Assembly: GCA_043228905.1 (NCBI GenBank)
Contig: JBHGNT010000014.1
Coordinates: 16,182,001-16,246,000 of the forward strand
Origin: Azolla caroliniana
Lineage: Eukaryota > Polypodiophyta
Length of the DNA: 64,000 bases
Direction of reading: 5' to 3'
A program made the translations under genes and the position numbers. Below are positions 1 through 9,827 of the stretch, in pieces (the first letter of the stretch is position 1; every line of letters starts with the position of its first letter). The notes below the pieces were generated by a model. It was given only the letters and a program-made list of their open reading frames with translations. It ran no database searches and was not told the origin of the DNA.

Positions 1-19
1 TACGAGGAACCTATTTGGT

Positions 20-66
20 TAGCTTAAGTGTTTAATGCATTTGTTCGCGAGGTCTTGAGTTCAAAT
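20..66 (+). other. tRNA-like A-box/B-box relic
   Basis: A stretch resembling an internal pol III promoter: an A-box-like TAGCTTAAGTG at 20-30 and a B-box-like GAGTTCAAAT at 57-66. The spacing is right for a tRNA or a tRNA-derived SINE, but no complete cloverleaf can be drawn. It may be a SINE fragment or part of a decayed LTR edge of the gypsy element that follows. Weak call. Confidence 0.25.
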
Positions 67-640
67 ATGACCAAGACCATACAACATTGTTGATGCATAT
101 GACTATAAAACATGGGTGGGCATAGAGACATAGTTGACAGTTAACATTTTTCGTGTTTAAACTATTCATGACCGAAACATACATGGTTGAGCCTTGGGGA
201 GCCACCATGAAAAAATCAATATAGAGATCAGGTAAGGACATTCATTTGTCACTCCCATGGTTTTTAAAACACATTTGTGTTACCATAGTAACATGATCTT
301 GAACCTCATCTCATACATCTAGAGGGTATTGACGTGAGATCATGATATTGATTAATGTTTTCCCCGGATATGTTTACATCACGACATAATGTTATGACTA
401 TTTTTCTAACCTTATCCTATTTCTTTGCCAGAAATTATCATTCAAAGGCTCATAATAACGACCCGATGGCATCTGCACAAGCGAAAGGAAATCAAGGAAA
501 TCCTCTTGGGCCAATCCAATCCCCATTGAGTCATATTTTTTACAAATACAAAATTTCCTTAATTCAACCTTGCATCAGATGACCGAACATCGGGAATCTC
601 ATAGTGCTCTCGAGGCACGTGTCATTAGTTTACAACGTGA

Positions 641-720
641 TACTAATAGACCCGATGAGCGTCAAGGTGAACCATCATTTGTCATAGAGCCATTTACATA
701 CTAATAGACCCGATGAGCGT
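641..720 (+). repeat. 22-bp direct repeat in gag region
   Basis: A 22-bp string beginning TACTAATAGACCCGATGAG occurs at 641-662 and again exactly at 699-720, a period of 58 bp. It looks like a small local duplication within the decayed gag part of gypsy 1. Confidence 0.85.
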
Positions 721-1290
721 TAGTACGAATATTGCATATGTTGGCCAAGAACTTGGGGGTAAGGCCGCCGCCTGGTGGCATGGGCTCCGAACTTTGGGGA
801 AATTGCTTGATACCTGGACACATTTTGTCACAGTTTTCAAGGGCCAATTTCTGCAACCTCCATCTTGAACCGAGGCAACACAAGCTTTAATGAACCTCTC
901 TAGCATGAAGTTTTCCTCTCTAGAAGACTATGTTCACCATGCTAGCTTGTTTTGTCAATGGAATCCCCAATTCGGACTATCATTGGATAATGCACGATAA
1001 GGATCTCAAATCCTTCGAAGAGGCCGTTGAAAAAGTTCTTCGCTATCAATGCACTTCGAAGAAGGACCATAACAAACCCAACAAAGCGCTAGGGACTAAG
1101 GAGTCGCAATTCGCTGGGAAACCCAAGACACCCAACAAATTCATGGATCACAATTGTAAGTGACAACATCCTTTTTGCGTATTCTGCAAAAACAAGGGTC
1201 ATACAAAAGAGCAATGTCGAAACCTCCAACGGAAAGAGCACGATAGCAAAACAAAAGTTGCAGACCATAAATGTTAGATTCCTAATGTCC
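690..1290 (+). pseudogene. gypsy 1 gag remnant with CCHC zinc knuckle
   Basis: Broken gag-like reading frame. Around 765-860 a translation with Trp-Trp-His and a downstream LDTW...F..F pattern resembles the retrotransposon gag (PF03732) domain. At 1176-1217 the translation gives a CX2CX4HX4C zinc knuckle (CVFCKNKGHTKEQC), which binds element RNA during packaging. An in-frame TGA just before the knuckle and several shifts show it no longer makes protein. Confidence 0.7.
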
Positions 1291-1379
1291 TTCAGGTCTA
1301 TACACATCATTTAAGTAATTGTAAATGTTCTTTCCCTCACTATGTATTGGGATCCAATGCTTTACTACGTGCAAACGAG

Positions 1380-1600
1380 TATATCAATGGATCTCCCGTA
1401 CAATTTGTATTTGATTCAGGAAGCTCACACAACTTTGTGAATGATTGTTTGGTTCAGATATGAGGAATCCAACCCACCATAAGTGATCACACCTATAAGG
1501 TGCACTTGGCTGATGGAAGAGTACAATACATCAACGGGACGATTCATTCATTAGGAATTTCTATTGATACTTATATAGAGGAAGTAGACTTCCATGAATC
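1380..1600 (+). pseudogene. gypsy 1 aspartic protease remnant
   Basis: Translation contains the retropepsin active site F-D-S-G-S-S-H-N-F-V (Asp-Ser-Gly at 1413-1421), followed by a stretch with the usual flap spacing and further decayed protease-like sequence. The protease would cleave the element polyprotein. A TGA interrupts the frame about 40 nt after the active site. Identification rests on the DSG motif and on its position between the gag knuckle and RT. Confidence 0.65.
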
Positions 1601-1974
1601 TTTGTACCACTGAGGTAATACTGGGTTATCCTTGGTTTTATAATAAACACTCTTCTTTGTCTATTGATTGGGTTCGCCATTCCATTTCCTTTGTACTGAA
1701 TGATTGTACTCATTTTATTCAATGTGTAAATAAATAATCTCTTTTGATTGTTTCCTCTCCATCATTATCCGAGTTGTCTTGTTCTTCTTTATTTTTTTGT
1801 GTACTTGATCCGAACATTCACGTTTATAATATCGATAATGTCTCAGGTCAATTATCATAGTTTGAACAACAACAACTTGATGAAATCTTTAATGATCTTC
1901 GTGATGTTTTTCCAAGTGAACTACCACATGGGTTACTTCCTAAACATAATATAGACCATCGTATAGATATTGTA

Positions 1975-2541
1975 CCTAGTGTTGCACCAATAAGTATACC
2001 TCCTTATCGCTTAAGTCAATCCGAAGAGGATGAGGTATCTCAGCAACTCAAGGACTATTTACGAATGGGTTATATAAGTTATAGTAAATCTCCATGGGGT
2101 GCACCTATTCTCTTGGTAAAAAAGAAAGAGAGCACATGGCGTATGTGTATTAATTACCGACGCTTGAATAAAGTGACGATCAAGAATTCATAGCCATTGC
2201 CCTGGGCTGACGATCTGATTTACTATCTCCAGGGAGCTCGATATTTTACGAAACTTGATCCTATACGGGCTAACATCAAATTCGTATAAGTGCGGAAGAT
2301 GTTCCTAAAATGACATTTCGTACGCGCTATGGCCATTATGAGTTTTTGGTTATGCCTTTCGGTTTGACCAATGCTCTGGCCACATTTCAACAAGAAATGA
2401 ATGACATTTTCCGAGAACAACTTGGAAAATTTGTCGTTATTTTCTTGGATGATATTCTAGTTTATAGTTGTACATTAGAAAAACATGCTAAACATGTCTA
2501 CTTTGTTTTACAAACATTACGTGACAAACAATTTTACGTGA
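1975..2541 (+). pseudogene. gypsy 1 reverse transcriptase remnant
   Basis: Visible RT landmarks in order: IPPYRLS near 2000, the [13 protein letters not shown] finger motif near 2090, [14 protein letters not shown] near 2140, KLDP near 2255 (motif A, degraded), [14 protein letters not shown] near 2350 (motif B) and the catalytic FLDDILVYS box near 2440 (motif C). Stops (for example after IKNS near 2193) and frameshifts break it. The frame ends abruptly at about 2541, where unrelated sequence begins. Confidence 0.85.
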
Positions 2542-2696
2542 TGTTGTGAAGATTTTCGGCAACGGTGTGAAAATCACGTGGAAAGGAGACACCCGAGAAG
2601 GGTTCACTTTCGCACTTCTCTTACTGTTTTTTCTCAGTGAGTTATCCCACATATATATGAAGCTAATACAACTCTCTCAATATATATACTAACTTA

Positions 2697-2700
<4 letters not shown>

Positions 2701-2732
<32 letters not shown>
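2701..2732. repeat. (AC)n microsatellite
   Basis: Uninterrupted AC dinucleotide run followed by a short TA/TG-rich tract, inside the insert in gypsy 1. Confidence 0.98.
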
Positions 2733-2734
<2 letters not shown>

Positions 2735-2802
2735 CACATATATATATGACTATGTATATATATGTATGTGTGTATTCGTCTGAACTTTTATTCGACCGAA
2801 TC

Positions 2803-2945
2803 CCATTTCGGCTTTTTGGTCGATTTCGGCCAACCAACTCTCATTTTAGCTTTTTGGTCGATTTCAGCCAACCGACTCTCTTTTCGGCTTCCTGACCGAT
2901 TTCGGCCAGCCGAACTCATTTCGGCTTTCCGGCCGACTCCCCCAC
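2803..2945. repeat. Minisatellite, ~39-bp unit
   Basis: About three and a half diverged copies of a unit built around TTTCGGCTTTTTGGTCGATT and TCGGCCAACC, each differing by several substitutions. It lies at the end of the insert in gypsy 1. Confidence 0.8.
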
Positions 2946-2989
2946 AAGGAGGGACAATCTTATATAACACAATTGACTTACCACTAAGC

Positions 2990-4350
2990 CAAGTCATTTC
3001 TTTAAAAGTTATATTTTCTATTATATTCTTCACATGTAAAGACCCTAAAGGTCGTAAGGCACGATGGGCAAATCTCATCCAAGACTTTGATTTTTCCATA
3101 AGATATCGTAAAGGTTCCATGAACATTGTCGTTGATGCACTAAGTCGCATCCGTGAAGTTAACATGCTTACCTTCACTAAAATAACACAAGATCTTTATG
3201 ATCACCTTCAAGGAAAGTATCCTGATGACAGTTATTTTGCGAAATACTGGGCAAGAGTTGAGTCTGGAACAGACATCACCACATCCTCGAAGGAATACTT
3301 CCACATTGCTAACAGTCTACTCTATCGTAATGGGAAGGTTTGTGTTCAAGATTTGCCTAAGGTAAAAAAGATAATTCTTTTTGAATGCCATGATGCACCC
3401 TTAGTAGGCACCTTGGAATACATCGTACACTCATTCTCATCTCCACTCAATTCTATTGGCCTAAGATGTGTCCTGGCATACATAGTTATGTGACTAAATG
3501 TCACCAGTGTCAGGTTAACAAAGTCAAGTGACTTAAAGCCGCAAGACTTTTACATCCCTTGGACATTCCCAATAATAAGTGGGAAAGTATATCAATGGAT
3601 TTTATTGTTAGCCTTCCTTGCACCCAAAAAGGCTATGATGCCATCTGGGTTGTGGTTGATTGACTAACTAAAATGACCATATTTATTGCTACTAAAACCA
3701 CGGTAACAGTTCATGAATGGGCTTACTAATTTGTTGATGAGTTATTTCAATTTTATGGGTTACCGATGGATATCATGAGTGATCAAGATCCAAAGTTTAC
3801 TAGCGACTTCTGGACGTAAGTCTTTAAGAAGTTAGAAACTACATTGAGCATGAGCTCCACGGATCATCCTCAATCCAATGGAAAGGCAGAACGAGTAAAT
3901 CAAATTATTGAGGACATGCTCCGTGCATATGTTAGTACAAAACCAACAAAATGAGAACATTATCTCCCAATTTTGGAGTTTGTTTATAACAGCTCCAAGC
4001 ATACGTCGACGGGATATAGTCCTTTTATGTTGATGTATGGTTTTCAACCACGAGCCCCAGTTGATGTTAATATACATCATGATGAGTTGCGAAGTACGCA
4101 AAACTTTCTTCGGGATATACAAGATATGTTGCATATTGCACAAGATAATATAAAAACAGCTCAAGATAGAGCGCGTTTTTATGCCGATCATAATAGGCAA
4201 CCTCGTGTATTCAACCCTAGACAAAAGGTATTTTCACGTGTACCTCACAATTCTAAGGCACTATCTACGAGTAAGTGCGCTAAGTTAGCCCCACGGTTTG
4301 TGGAACTTTTACAGTCCTCAAACACATTGGTTCATCAGCCTATCGTCTAA
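2990..4350 (+). pseudogene. gypsy 1 RNase H end and integrase remnant
   Basis: RNase H is visible only at its C-terminus (FTCKDPKGRKARW followed by the IRYRKGSMNIVVDALSR pattern, 3030-3150). Integrase follows: part of the HHCC finger near 3460-3530 (CHQCQ), catalytic core with [10 protein letters not shown] (first Asp, near 3590), MSDQDPKF (second Asp, near 3775), DHPQSNGKAERVNQ (Glu, near 3870) and an EFVYNSSKHTSTGYSPF stretch near 3975. Integrase inserts the cDNA into host DNA; at least five in-frame stops make this copy inactive. Confidence 0.85.
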
Positions 4351-4430
4351 CTCTTCCTGATGGCGTTGAAACTCATCTAGTTTTTCATGTAAGTCGTCTA
4401 AAAGAACTTCTAGGTTATGGTGACAATACA

Positions 4431-4667
4431 GTGACAACTGAAACTCTGGTTACTTCTGAAGAATTATCTTCTAAACCACATGTGCCAAAAAGAATTCTCG
4501 ATGTTAAAACAAAAAAATTGCGTTCTAAAATAATCAGAGAATTTAAAATTAAATGGATGGATAAGTCTATAAAAGATGCCACATGGGAACACGAAAATAC
4601 TCTTAGAACTAACTTCCCTAAGTTTTCATTACAAGAGTGTAATGTTTTGACTACGTCGAGACTCTGA
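4431..4667 (+). pseudogene. gypsy 1 C-terminal chromodomain-like segment
   Basis: An open stretch encoding the end of the integrase polyprotein: VPKRILDVKTKKLRSK, then IIREFKIKWMDKSIKDATWE, resembling the fold of chromodomains on gypsy integrases (ILD..., V/IKW..., ATWE). In chromoviruses this domain is thought to steer integration to marked chromatin. It is joined to the integrase across a frameshift and is not a gene of its own. Confidence 0.6.
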
Positions 4668-5525
4668 CATTGTGGTGGGCCAACTCTTGTAGCTAAATTC
4701 AAGTCTACTTGGGTAAACTATATGGAACCCCCTTACATGTCCCAATTGTTCGCACACTAGATTCTTTGAGTTATAGGCATAGTTTAGAGCCATCAATAGC
4801 CAAGTATTGTCACCAACAGGACTTTTATTTTCTTGGAGTACCAACCAAACATAACCATTTTAGACTACATATGTTATTGAACAAAGGTGGATGCAACATT
4901 ATAACAAAAAGAAAACTTGTACATGCAATGGAATGTGGTACTTATAATTCATGAATGCTATCAAGATTGCATATCCCAAAATCATACAAATAATCATCCT
5001 TGATAATTGGCCAAGTCCGCTTTAAACCTTTAAAGTTTTGTTCCATAAAACAAGTTGAAAGAGTTGTCGTTGCTATTGTTCCATGCCGATTTCAAATTTC
5101 TTTTGTGCAATCTTTGGGCAATCCTTGTTATTTGTTTTGAGTGTGTAAATAAATGTACACTATTTGTTAGTTATAATCCTTTTTGCAGCATTTCATATCC
5201 GTTCCCTCTATGTTTTGTTTTAACCTTATTAACTTCATATTTAACCGGCATTATTGTTTAAAGGATTGACTCATGAATTTGAAAGCTTTCCCACACTCGC
5301 AGACCATATAACTTCCCTTCAACCAATTCATAGAATCCCTTTTCATATCTTTACTTCTTTAGTTGCATCCTTCAATGAGTTTTGTTGTCCAAGGGGCTAC
5401 TACAGCTTTGGTAAATTCACAATTCCCCGATCCTTATTTATTTGCAGCAGCATTGTCATCTAACCGTGGGTTTTGAACCGTACGCCATTGCGCTTTTCTT
5501 GTCTTATATAATTTTTCCCATTCTC
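4668..5525. other. No gene recognised
   Basis: AT-rich sequence after gypsy 1 with only short meaningless open frames. By position it could contain a decayed 3' LTR of gypsy 1, but no matching partner is visible upstream. Confidence 0.5.
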
Positions 5526-5533
5526 GTAGCAAC

Positions 5534-5815
5534 TAGGAATCAGCAACAGTTCGGTTTCGGCTTAACCGGTTTGGCCTTGTCCACACCAAACAGGTTAAGT
5601 CTTAACCTGTTTGGGAGTTTCCACATTTGAACCTAGTCGGGTCCTAAAGTGGATAAGGCTAACAGGTTAAGCCTAAACCGGGGGTTTGGCCCAAATCGGT
5701 TCAGTTCAGCATGAGCCATCCCAAACCGGTTAAGGAAGCTCATGCCTAAACCGAACCACCAAACCGTTTTTAAACGGTTCAGTTCAAGCTTGCGCCGAGC
5801 CATTGCCAATTCCTG
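5534..5815. mobile_element. MITE-like element copy A (hAT-like ends)
   Basis: Ends are inverted: left TAGGAATCAGCAACAGTTCGG, right (reversed) CAGGAATTGGCAATGGCTCGG. Flanking 8-bp copies are GTAGCAAC (5526-5533) and GTGGCAAC (5816-5823), one mismatch. YAGGG-like termini plus 8-bp duplications are the signature of hAT elements. The interior is a string of AACCGGTT-type motifs with no coding capacity. It lies about 50 bp past the stop codon of the WEB-family gene, so probably in its 3' untranslated or flanking region. Confidence 0.75.
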
Positions 5816-5864
5816 GTGGCAACATCACCTAGCATCACCATCTCCATCTCCATCATTGTCATAA

Positions 5865-8432
5865 TCATCTCAAAGGTATCCAGCTCTTCATGCACGACCA
5901 CGCAAGCCTGCGTTTCTTGACATCATCTCCTGAGCTGCTGCATGATCTCAATGCCTCCAGCTCCCTTAAGCTCTTATGAAGCTTGCTCTGTGCACTCGAG
6001 CACGCAGCTCTAGCGTCTTTTGCTTCCGCCCGAGCCTCAAAAAGCTCTCTTCTCAGTTTCTCCAGTTCCTCCACCACAGCTTTGCCTACCTTCAATGACG
6101 ATGATGATGATAGCGTTGTCGTGCAAAACATTCTAGTCTCTTTTTGCACTTCTAAATGGCCTTCCTCATCTCCATCTCCCTTCATTTCAATCTCAGCATC
6201 TTCCAGCTTGCCATTAGTAGCTGCCATTGCAGCACTATAATGTCCAACTTTAGTTACATCAAGAGTCATATTGGCATTGTGTCCTTGCCGATTATAAGTG
6301 GCCAGAGCTTTTAAAGCCTCGCCCAGGACCTGCAATAGTTCAGAAACATCGGCAGCAAAACCTGTGAAATTAGCACATGAACCGTATACTTCCCTCGTCC
6401 TAAGCTCGATCAGATATCTTTCTTTCTTCGCAGAGAGCCCCAAAGTTAAGGCTCTAGCTTTCACCTCCATTTCTAACAATCTGCCATGGAGATCCACCAA
6501 TTCAGCTTCCTTCTTTTCGAGTTCGCACATGAGAGTTGTTGTCGTCCTATTATTTCTACATACTTGGTCCTTGAGAGCTTGCAATTCCACTTGGTTTTCT
6601 TCGAGCTCCATAACCAGTGCAGCAAGCTTATGATCTGTACTTGATTGCTCTAGATTAAGCATACACCTACCACACTTTGTATCCCAATTAGCAGCCAATT
6701 TGCACTCAAGCGATGAAGAAGAAGAGCATTTGCTCGCTTGATCTTGCAACTCCCATCTGCTTTCTGTAACTTCAGCTTGTAGCAAATAAAGCTTCGCAAC
6801 TGCAGAGGTTTCCCTTTCTTTGAGAGCCAGTATTTCTGCTTGATTTCTCTCTGCCATTTCTACCAGGCTGGCAGTTAGCTCTGCTATTTTAGCCTTCGCA
6901 TTCCATTCCCTGCGTTGTGATTCAAGGGCATCCACTAGGTTTTGCTCAAGCTGAACTTTGAGAAACTCGAGGGAGGAAGATAAAACACTCCCTTGTAAAG
7001 CCATGGCCAATGCGATTTCGTGTGCACCCTCAAGGTCTTTGGAGGCCTTGTCAAGCAAACCAAGGGCTACAATTTCGGCATTTCTCGCCTCTTCTCTTTC
7101 AAAGAGTGCTGCTTCCAGCTTGGCTTGAGTATCTACTACCACCACATCTAGAGCCTTCTTCCATTCGGCCTCAGCTTTCGCAGCTGCACTGAGTGAAGCT
7201 TCCAAAGAAGCTGTTCGATCTCTAAGAATATGTGCCTCTGAGGAGGCTTTCACCTCAGCAAGCTCCCTTGTGAGGATCTCAACTTCGGCCATTGCCCGAG
7301 CAGCTGACTCGGTTGCGTCTTTCAAACTGGCCTCTCGGTTAGCCAACTCGATTGCCGATTCCCGTGAAATCCTTTCGCAGGCCATGTTCGCCTCCATGAG
7401 GTTCTGCTTCGTAACCGCAAGTTCTTCCAGCAGCAGCTCTTCCATTGCTCCTGATCTACCAGAAGCATCACCAGCAGTAGTCCTAACCAGTTCCTTATCC
7501 ATCTCAGTGGCAGCACTGGCAGTAGCAGATTCAATCTTGGTTCGGAAGAGCTCAATCGAGAGCTCCTCGACGCGTTTGGCTGTAGACTCGGCTGCATTCA
7601 TCGCCTCTCCAGCAAGCCTCACCGCTTCATCTTTGGCTTCCACACAAACTAGAAGCTCATACTTCAAACTTCCTAAGGCTTGCTTGTTAAGCTGCAGCTC
7701 AAAAAGTGCAACATCATACTGCTCCTTCATGCTATCTAGCTTTGCCTTCCATTCCTCTGCGGCTGTGATCATCGTGCTAGTATAGCTTATAACATGGTCA
7801 TGATTCACATCTAGCATCATCTCTCCATGTGCACAAGGAGATCGAAGGGCCTTATCTCGTAATTTGGAAGCTTCGTTCACCTCATTGTTAACTTTGATAG
7901 TGAGGTGATCCACATTCTTCTTTGCGCGTGCAAGGTCGTGTGCCAAGCTAGACTTCGATTTCTCGAGTAATCCGAGTTGCTCCTTCGCTTTAGCAAGATC
8001 TTCCTGCACCTGCTGCAAGTCGAAATCCGAGACCTTCGCAGCTACTGTTGTTCTTTTCAGCAGCTGCTAAGAAAAAGAAAACCAGCCATGGTTTTTTAGC
8101 ATTAGAACAACACCATGTGAAATTTGGTTCCTTCCCTTCCATCATATGAATAAAATGAAAACAAAATGAGCTAGTCTCAGCTTTCTTGCTATTTTTCCCA
8201 AGATTGCATAGAATAGAATGAACAGCAAATTATTGGAAAATCAGAACTCAATTTCGCTTCCAGATTCCTTCATGATTCTTACAGAACTCAATTTAGGTTT
8301 CCAGATTCCTTCATGATTCTCGCAGAACTCAATTTAGGTTCCAGATACCTTCATGATTCTTACAATGGGAGTATATACCTCTGCGCAGCTTGGAGAGCGG
8401 CCACCCGACCTGATTCTTGGAAAGCTCGCCAT
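5865..8432 (-). CDS. WEB-family coiled-coil protein
   Basis: Two exons, predicted 751 aa. Exon 1 (8432-8379) encodes 18 residues, MASFPRIRSGGRSPSCAE, ending in phase 0 at a GT donor. Exon 2 (8066-5865) carries the rest. Almost the whole protein is predicted coiled coil: long Ala/Glu/Lys/Leu-rich heptads starting with VQEDLAKAKEQLGLLEKSKS and including EEWKAKLDSMKEQYDVALFE. The layout (short basic Ser/Arg/Pro N-terminus, then VQEDL-KAKEQL coil) matches WEB proteins (weak chloroplast movement under blue light, PF05701; At1g65010/At3g02930-like). Members act in light-dependent chloroplast positioning or as cytoskeletal coiled-coil factors; which role applies here is not shown. ICR/RIP ROP-interactors are an alternative with similar coils. 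The upstream start is the first in-frame ATG. Confidence 0.85.
8063..8067 (-). promoter_or_regulatory. Tandem NAGNAG splice acceptor of the WEB-family gene
   Basis: Reading the - strand, intron 1 ends TTCTTAGCAG before CTGCTGAAAAG. Either AG can be used, which would include or skip a single Gln codon without changing the frame. The position just after the 18-residue first exon makes it a one-residue isoform switch at the N-terminus. Confidence 0.6.
8241..8362. repeat. Three tandem ~41-bp repeats in WEB-gene intron 1
   Basis: Three adjacent copies of a unit reading CAGAACTCAATTT..., then TTCCAGATTCCTTCATGATTCT, starting near 8242, 8282 and 8323. Copies differ by a few bases. They fill over a third of the 312-bp intron. 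Confidence 0.9.
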
Positions 8433-8559
8433 GAAAATGAATTTATAGATTTGCAGCTCTGTTACATAAATACATTTTCAACTCCAAATTTTCTACTGCT
8501 CTGTCGTATTCCCACAAAAGTTGATCTCATGCACTCATTGGCGTATAAGCTCTGCTGTG

Positions 8560-9318
8560 ATATAACCCCAAAACCTAGACCTGAATTGGGCCCAAATCTA
8601 TGTTATAGCCCTAAACCTAAACCTGAATTCGGTACGCAGGTGTGACATAACCCTAAACCTGAATTGGGCCCCGAGTTATATTGTAACCCTAACCATGTGT
8701 TGGGCCCAAAGAATCTTCCAACCTTAAACCTGGATTGAGCCCAGAGCTATGTTATAACCCTTAACCTGGATTCAAGGATTGAACCCAGAGCTATGTTAGA
8801 ACCCTAAACCTTGATTGGGAGGTATGTTAATAACCTAAAGCTGAATTAGGGCCAGAGCTATGTTAGAACCCTAAACCTTGATTGGGAGGTATGTTAATAA
8901 CCTAAAGCTGAATTAGGGCCAGAGCTATGTTATAACCCTAAACCTGGATTGGGCACCGAGTTATGTTATAACCTTCAAGCTCAGTTGGAGCAAGACCAAT
9001 GGTACAATCCTAAACCCCAGTTATATTAAACCCTTAAACCTTAAGCCTGGATTGGATTCAGCGCTATGTTGCAAACCTTAAAACCTTCAAGCTCAGTTGG
9101 AGCAAGACCAATGGTACAACCCTAAACCCCAGTTATCTTAAACCCTTAAACCTTAAGCCTGGATTGGATTCAGCGCTATGTTGCAAACCCTAAAACCTTC
9201 AAGCTCAGTTGGAGCAAGACCAATGGTACAACCCTAAACCCCAGTTATCTTAAACCCTTAACCCTTAAGCCTGGATTGGATGCAGCGCTATGTTGCAAAC
9301 CCTAAAACCCGGGTTGGG
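8560..9318. repeat. Degenerate telomere-like tandem repeats, long-period block
   Basis: Repeated units each containing AACCCTAAACC (the plant telomere heptamer CCCTAAA) plus GGATTGGGCCCAGAGCTATGTT-type spacer. Early units are 60-70 bp; from about 8970 to 9310 three near-identical units of about 110-120 bp occur (AGCTCAGTTGGAGCAAGACC ... GGATTGGATTCAGCGC). It lies upstream of the WEB-family gene and is not a terminal telomere because unrelated sequence continues on both sides. Confidence 0.85.
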
Positions 9319-9715
9319 GTGAGAGCCCTAAAACCCCTGAAATCCTATAAGACCCTAAAACTCTTGAAATCCTATAAGACCCTAAAGCCCCTGAATTCCT
9401 ATAAGACCCTAAAACCCCTGAAATCCTATAGGACCCTAAAACCCCTGAAATCCTATAAAACCCTAAAATCCCTGAAATCCTATAAAACCTTAAAACCCCT
9501 GAAATCCTATTAAACCGTAAACCCCTGTAAAACATTAAAACCCCCTAAAATCCTGTAAAACCTTAAAACCCCCTGAAATCCTGTGAAACCCTAAAACCTC
9601 CTGAACTCCTGTGAAACCCTAAAACCCCCGAACTCCTGTGAAGCCCTAAAACCCCCCTGAACTCCTGTAAAACCCTAAAACCCCCTGAACTCCTGCAAAA
9701 CCCTAAAACCCAAAA
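9319..9715. repeat. Telomere-like minisatellite, 27-29-bp unit
   Basis: About fifteen short units of CCCTAAAACCCCTGAAATCC followed by TATAAGA or TGTAAAA. The first half has an exact 27-bp period, so translation gives a nine-residue repeat that is an artefact. Later units drift to 28-29 bp (CCCTAAAACCCCCTGAACTCC). Confidence 0.9.
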
Positions 9716-9789
9716 AAAACCTGCACAGGAGTAAAAGCTCTTGAACCTAAGCAGGGGAAACTAAGGTCTTGCATGTAGAATAAGATTAA

Positions 9790-9790
<1 letters not shown>

Positions 9791-9826
<36 letters not shown>
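9791..9826. repeat. (TG)n microsatellite
   Basis: Pure TG dinucleotide run of about 18 repeats directly after the telomere-like block. Confidence 0.98.

Positions 9827-9827
<1 letters not shown>

Larger units (their letters stand above)
2542..2990. mobile_element. Insert replacing the RT thumb/RNase H of gypsy 1; possible solo LTR
   Basis: Unrelated sequence between RT and the last part of RNase H. It begins TGTTGTGAAGATTTTCGGC, which resembles the start of the GC-rich gypsy LTRs elsewhere here (TGTCGTGAAGATTTCTGGC on the - strand at 44628), and could end at CA near 2982. It carries an (AC)n tract (2701-2732), TA-rich sequence and a minisatellite. No clean target duplication was found, so LTR origin is only a suggestion. 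Confidence 0.35.
600..4667 (+). mobile_element. Decayed Ty3/gypsy retrotransposon 1 (chromodomain type)
   Basis: Pieces of gag, protease, reverse transcriptase, the end of RNase H, integrase and a C-terminal chromodomain follow each other on the + strand in the order PR-RT-RH-IN, which defines Ty3/gypsy. Many stops and frameshifts interrupt every domain, and most of RNase H is replaced by a 0.45-kb insert with microsatellites, so the copy is dead and old. I could not delimit LTRs on either side; 1-600 and 4668-5525 may contain their decayed remains. Confidence 0.85.

Noticed and set aside
7270-7785. 171-codon Ala/Ser-rich + strand frame antisense to the WEB-family gene
   Set aside because: Shadow of the Ala/Glu-rich coiled-coil codons on the opposite strand.
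8441-8447. TATAAAT as TATA box of the WEB-family gene
   Set aside because: It lies only 9-15 bases upstream of the start codon on the - strand, too close to drive a transcript containing that ATG.
9280-9535. Open frames on both strands encoding nine-residue repeats (KSYKTLKPL type)
   Set aside because: They follow from the 27-bp period of the telomere-like minisatellite, which is a multiple of three and so stays open in any frame without a stop.
8560-9715. True chromosome-end telomere
   Set aside because: Heptamers are interspersed in longer units and unrelated unique sequence with genes continues on both sides.
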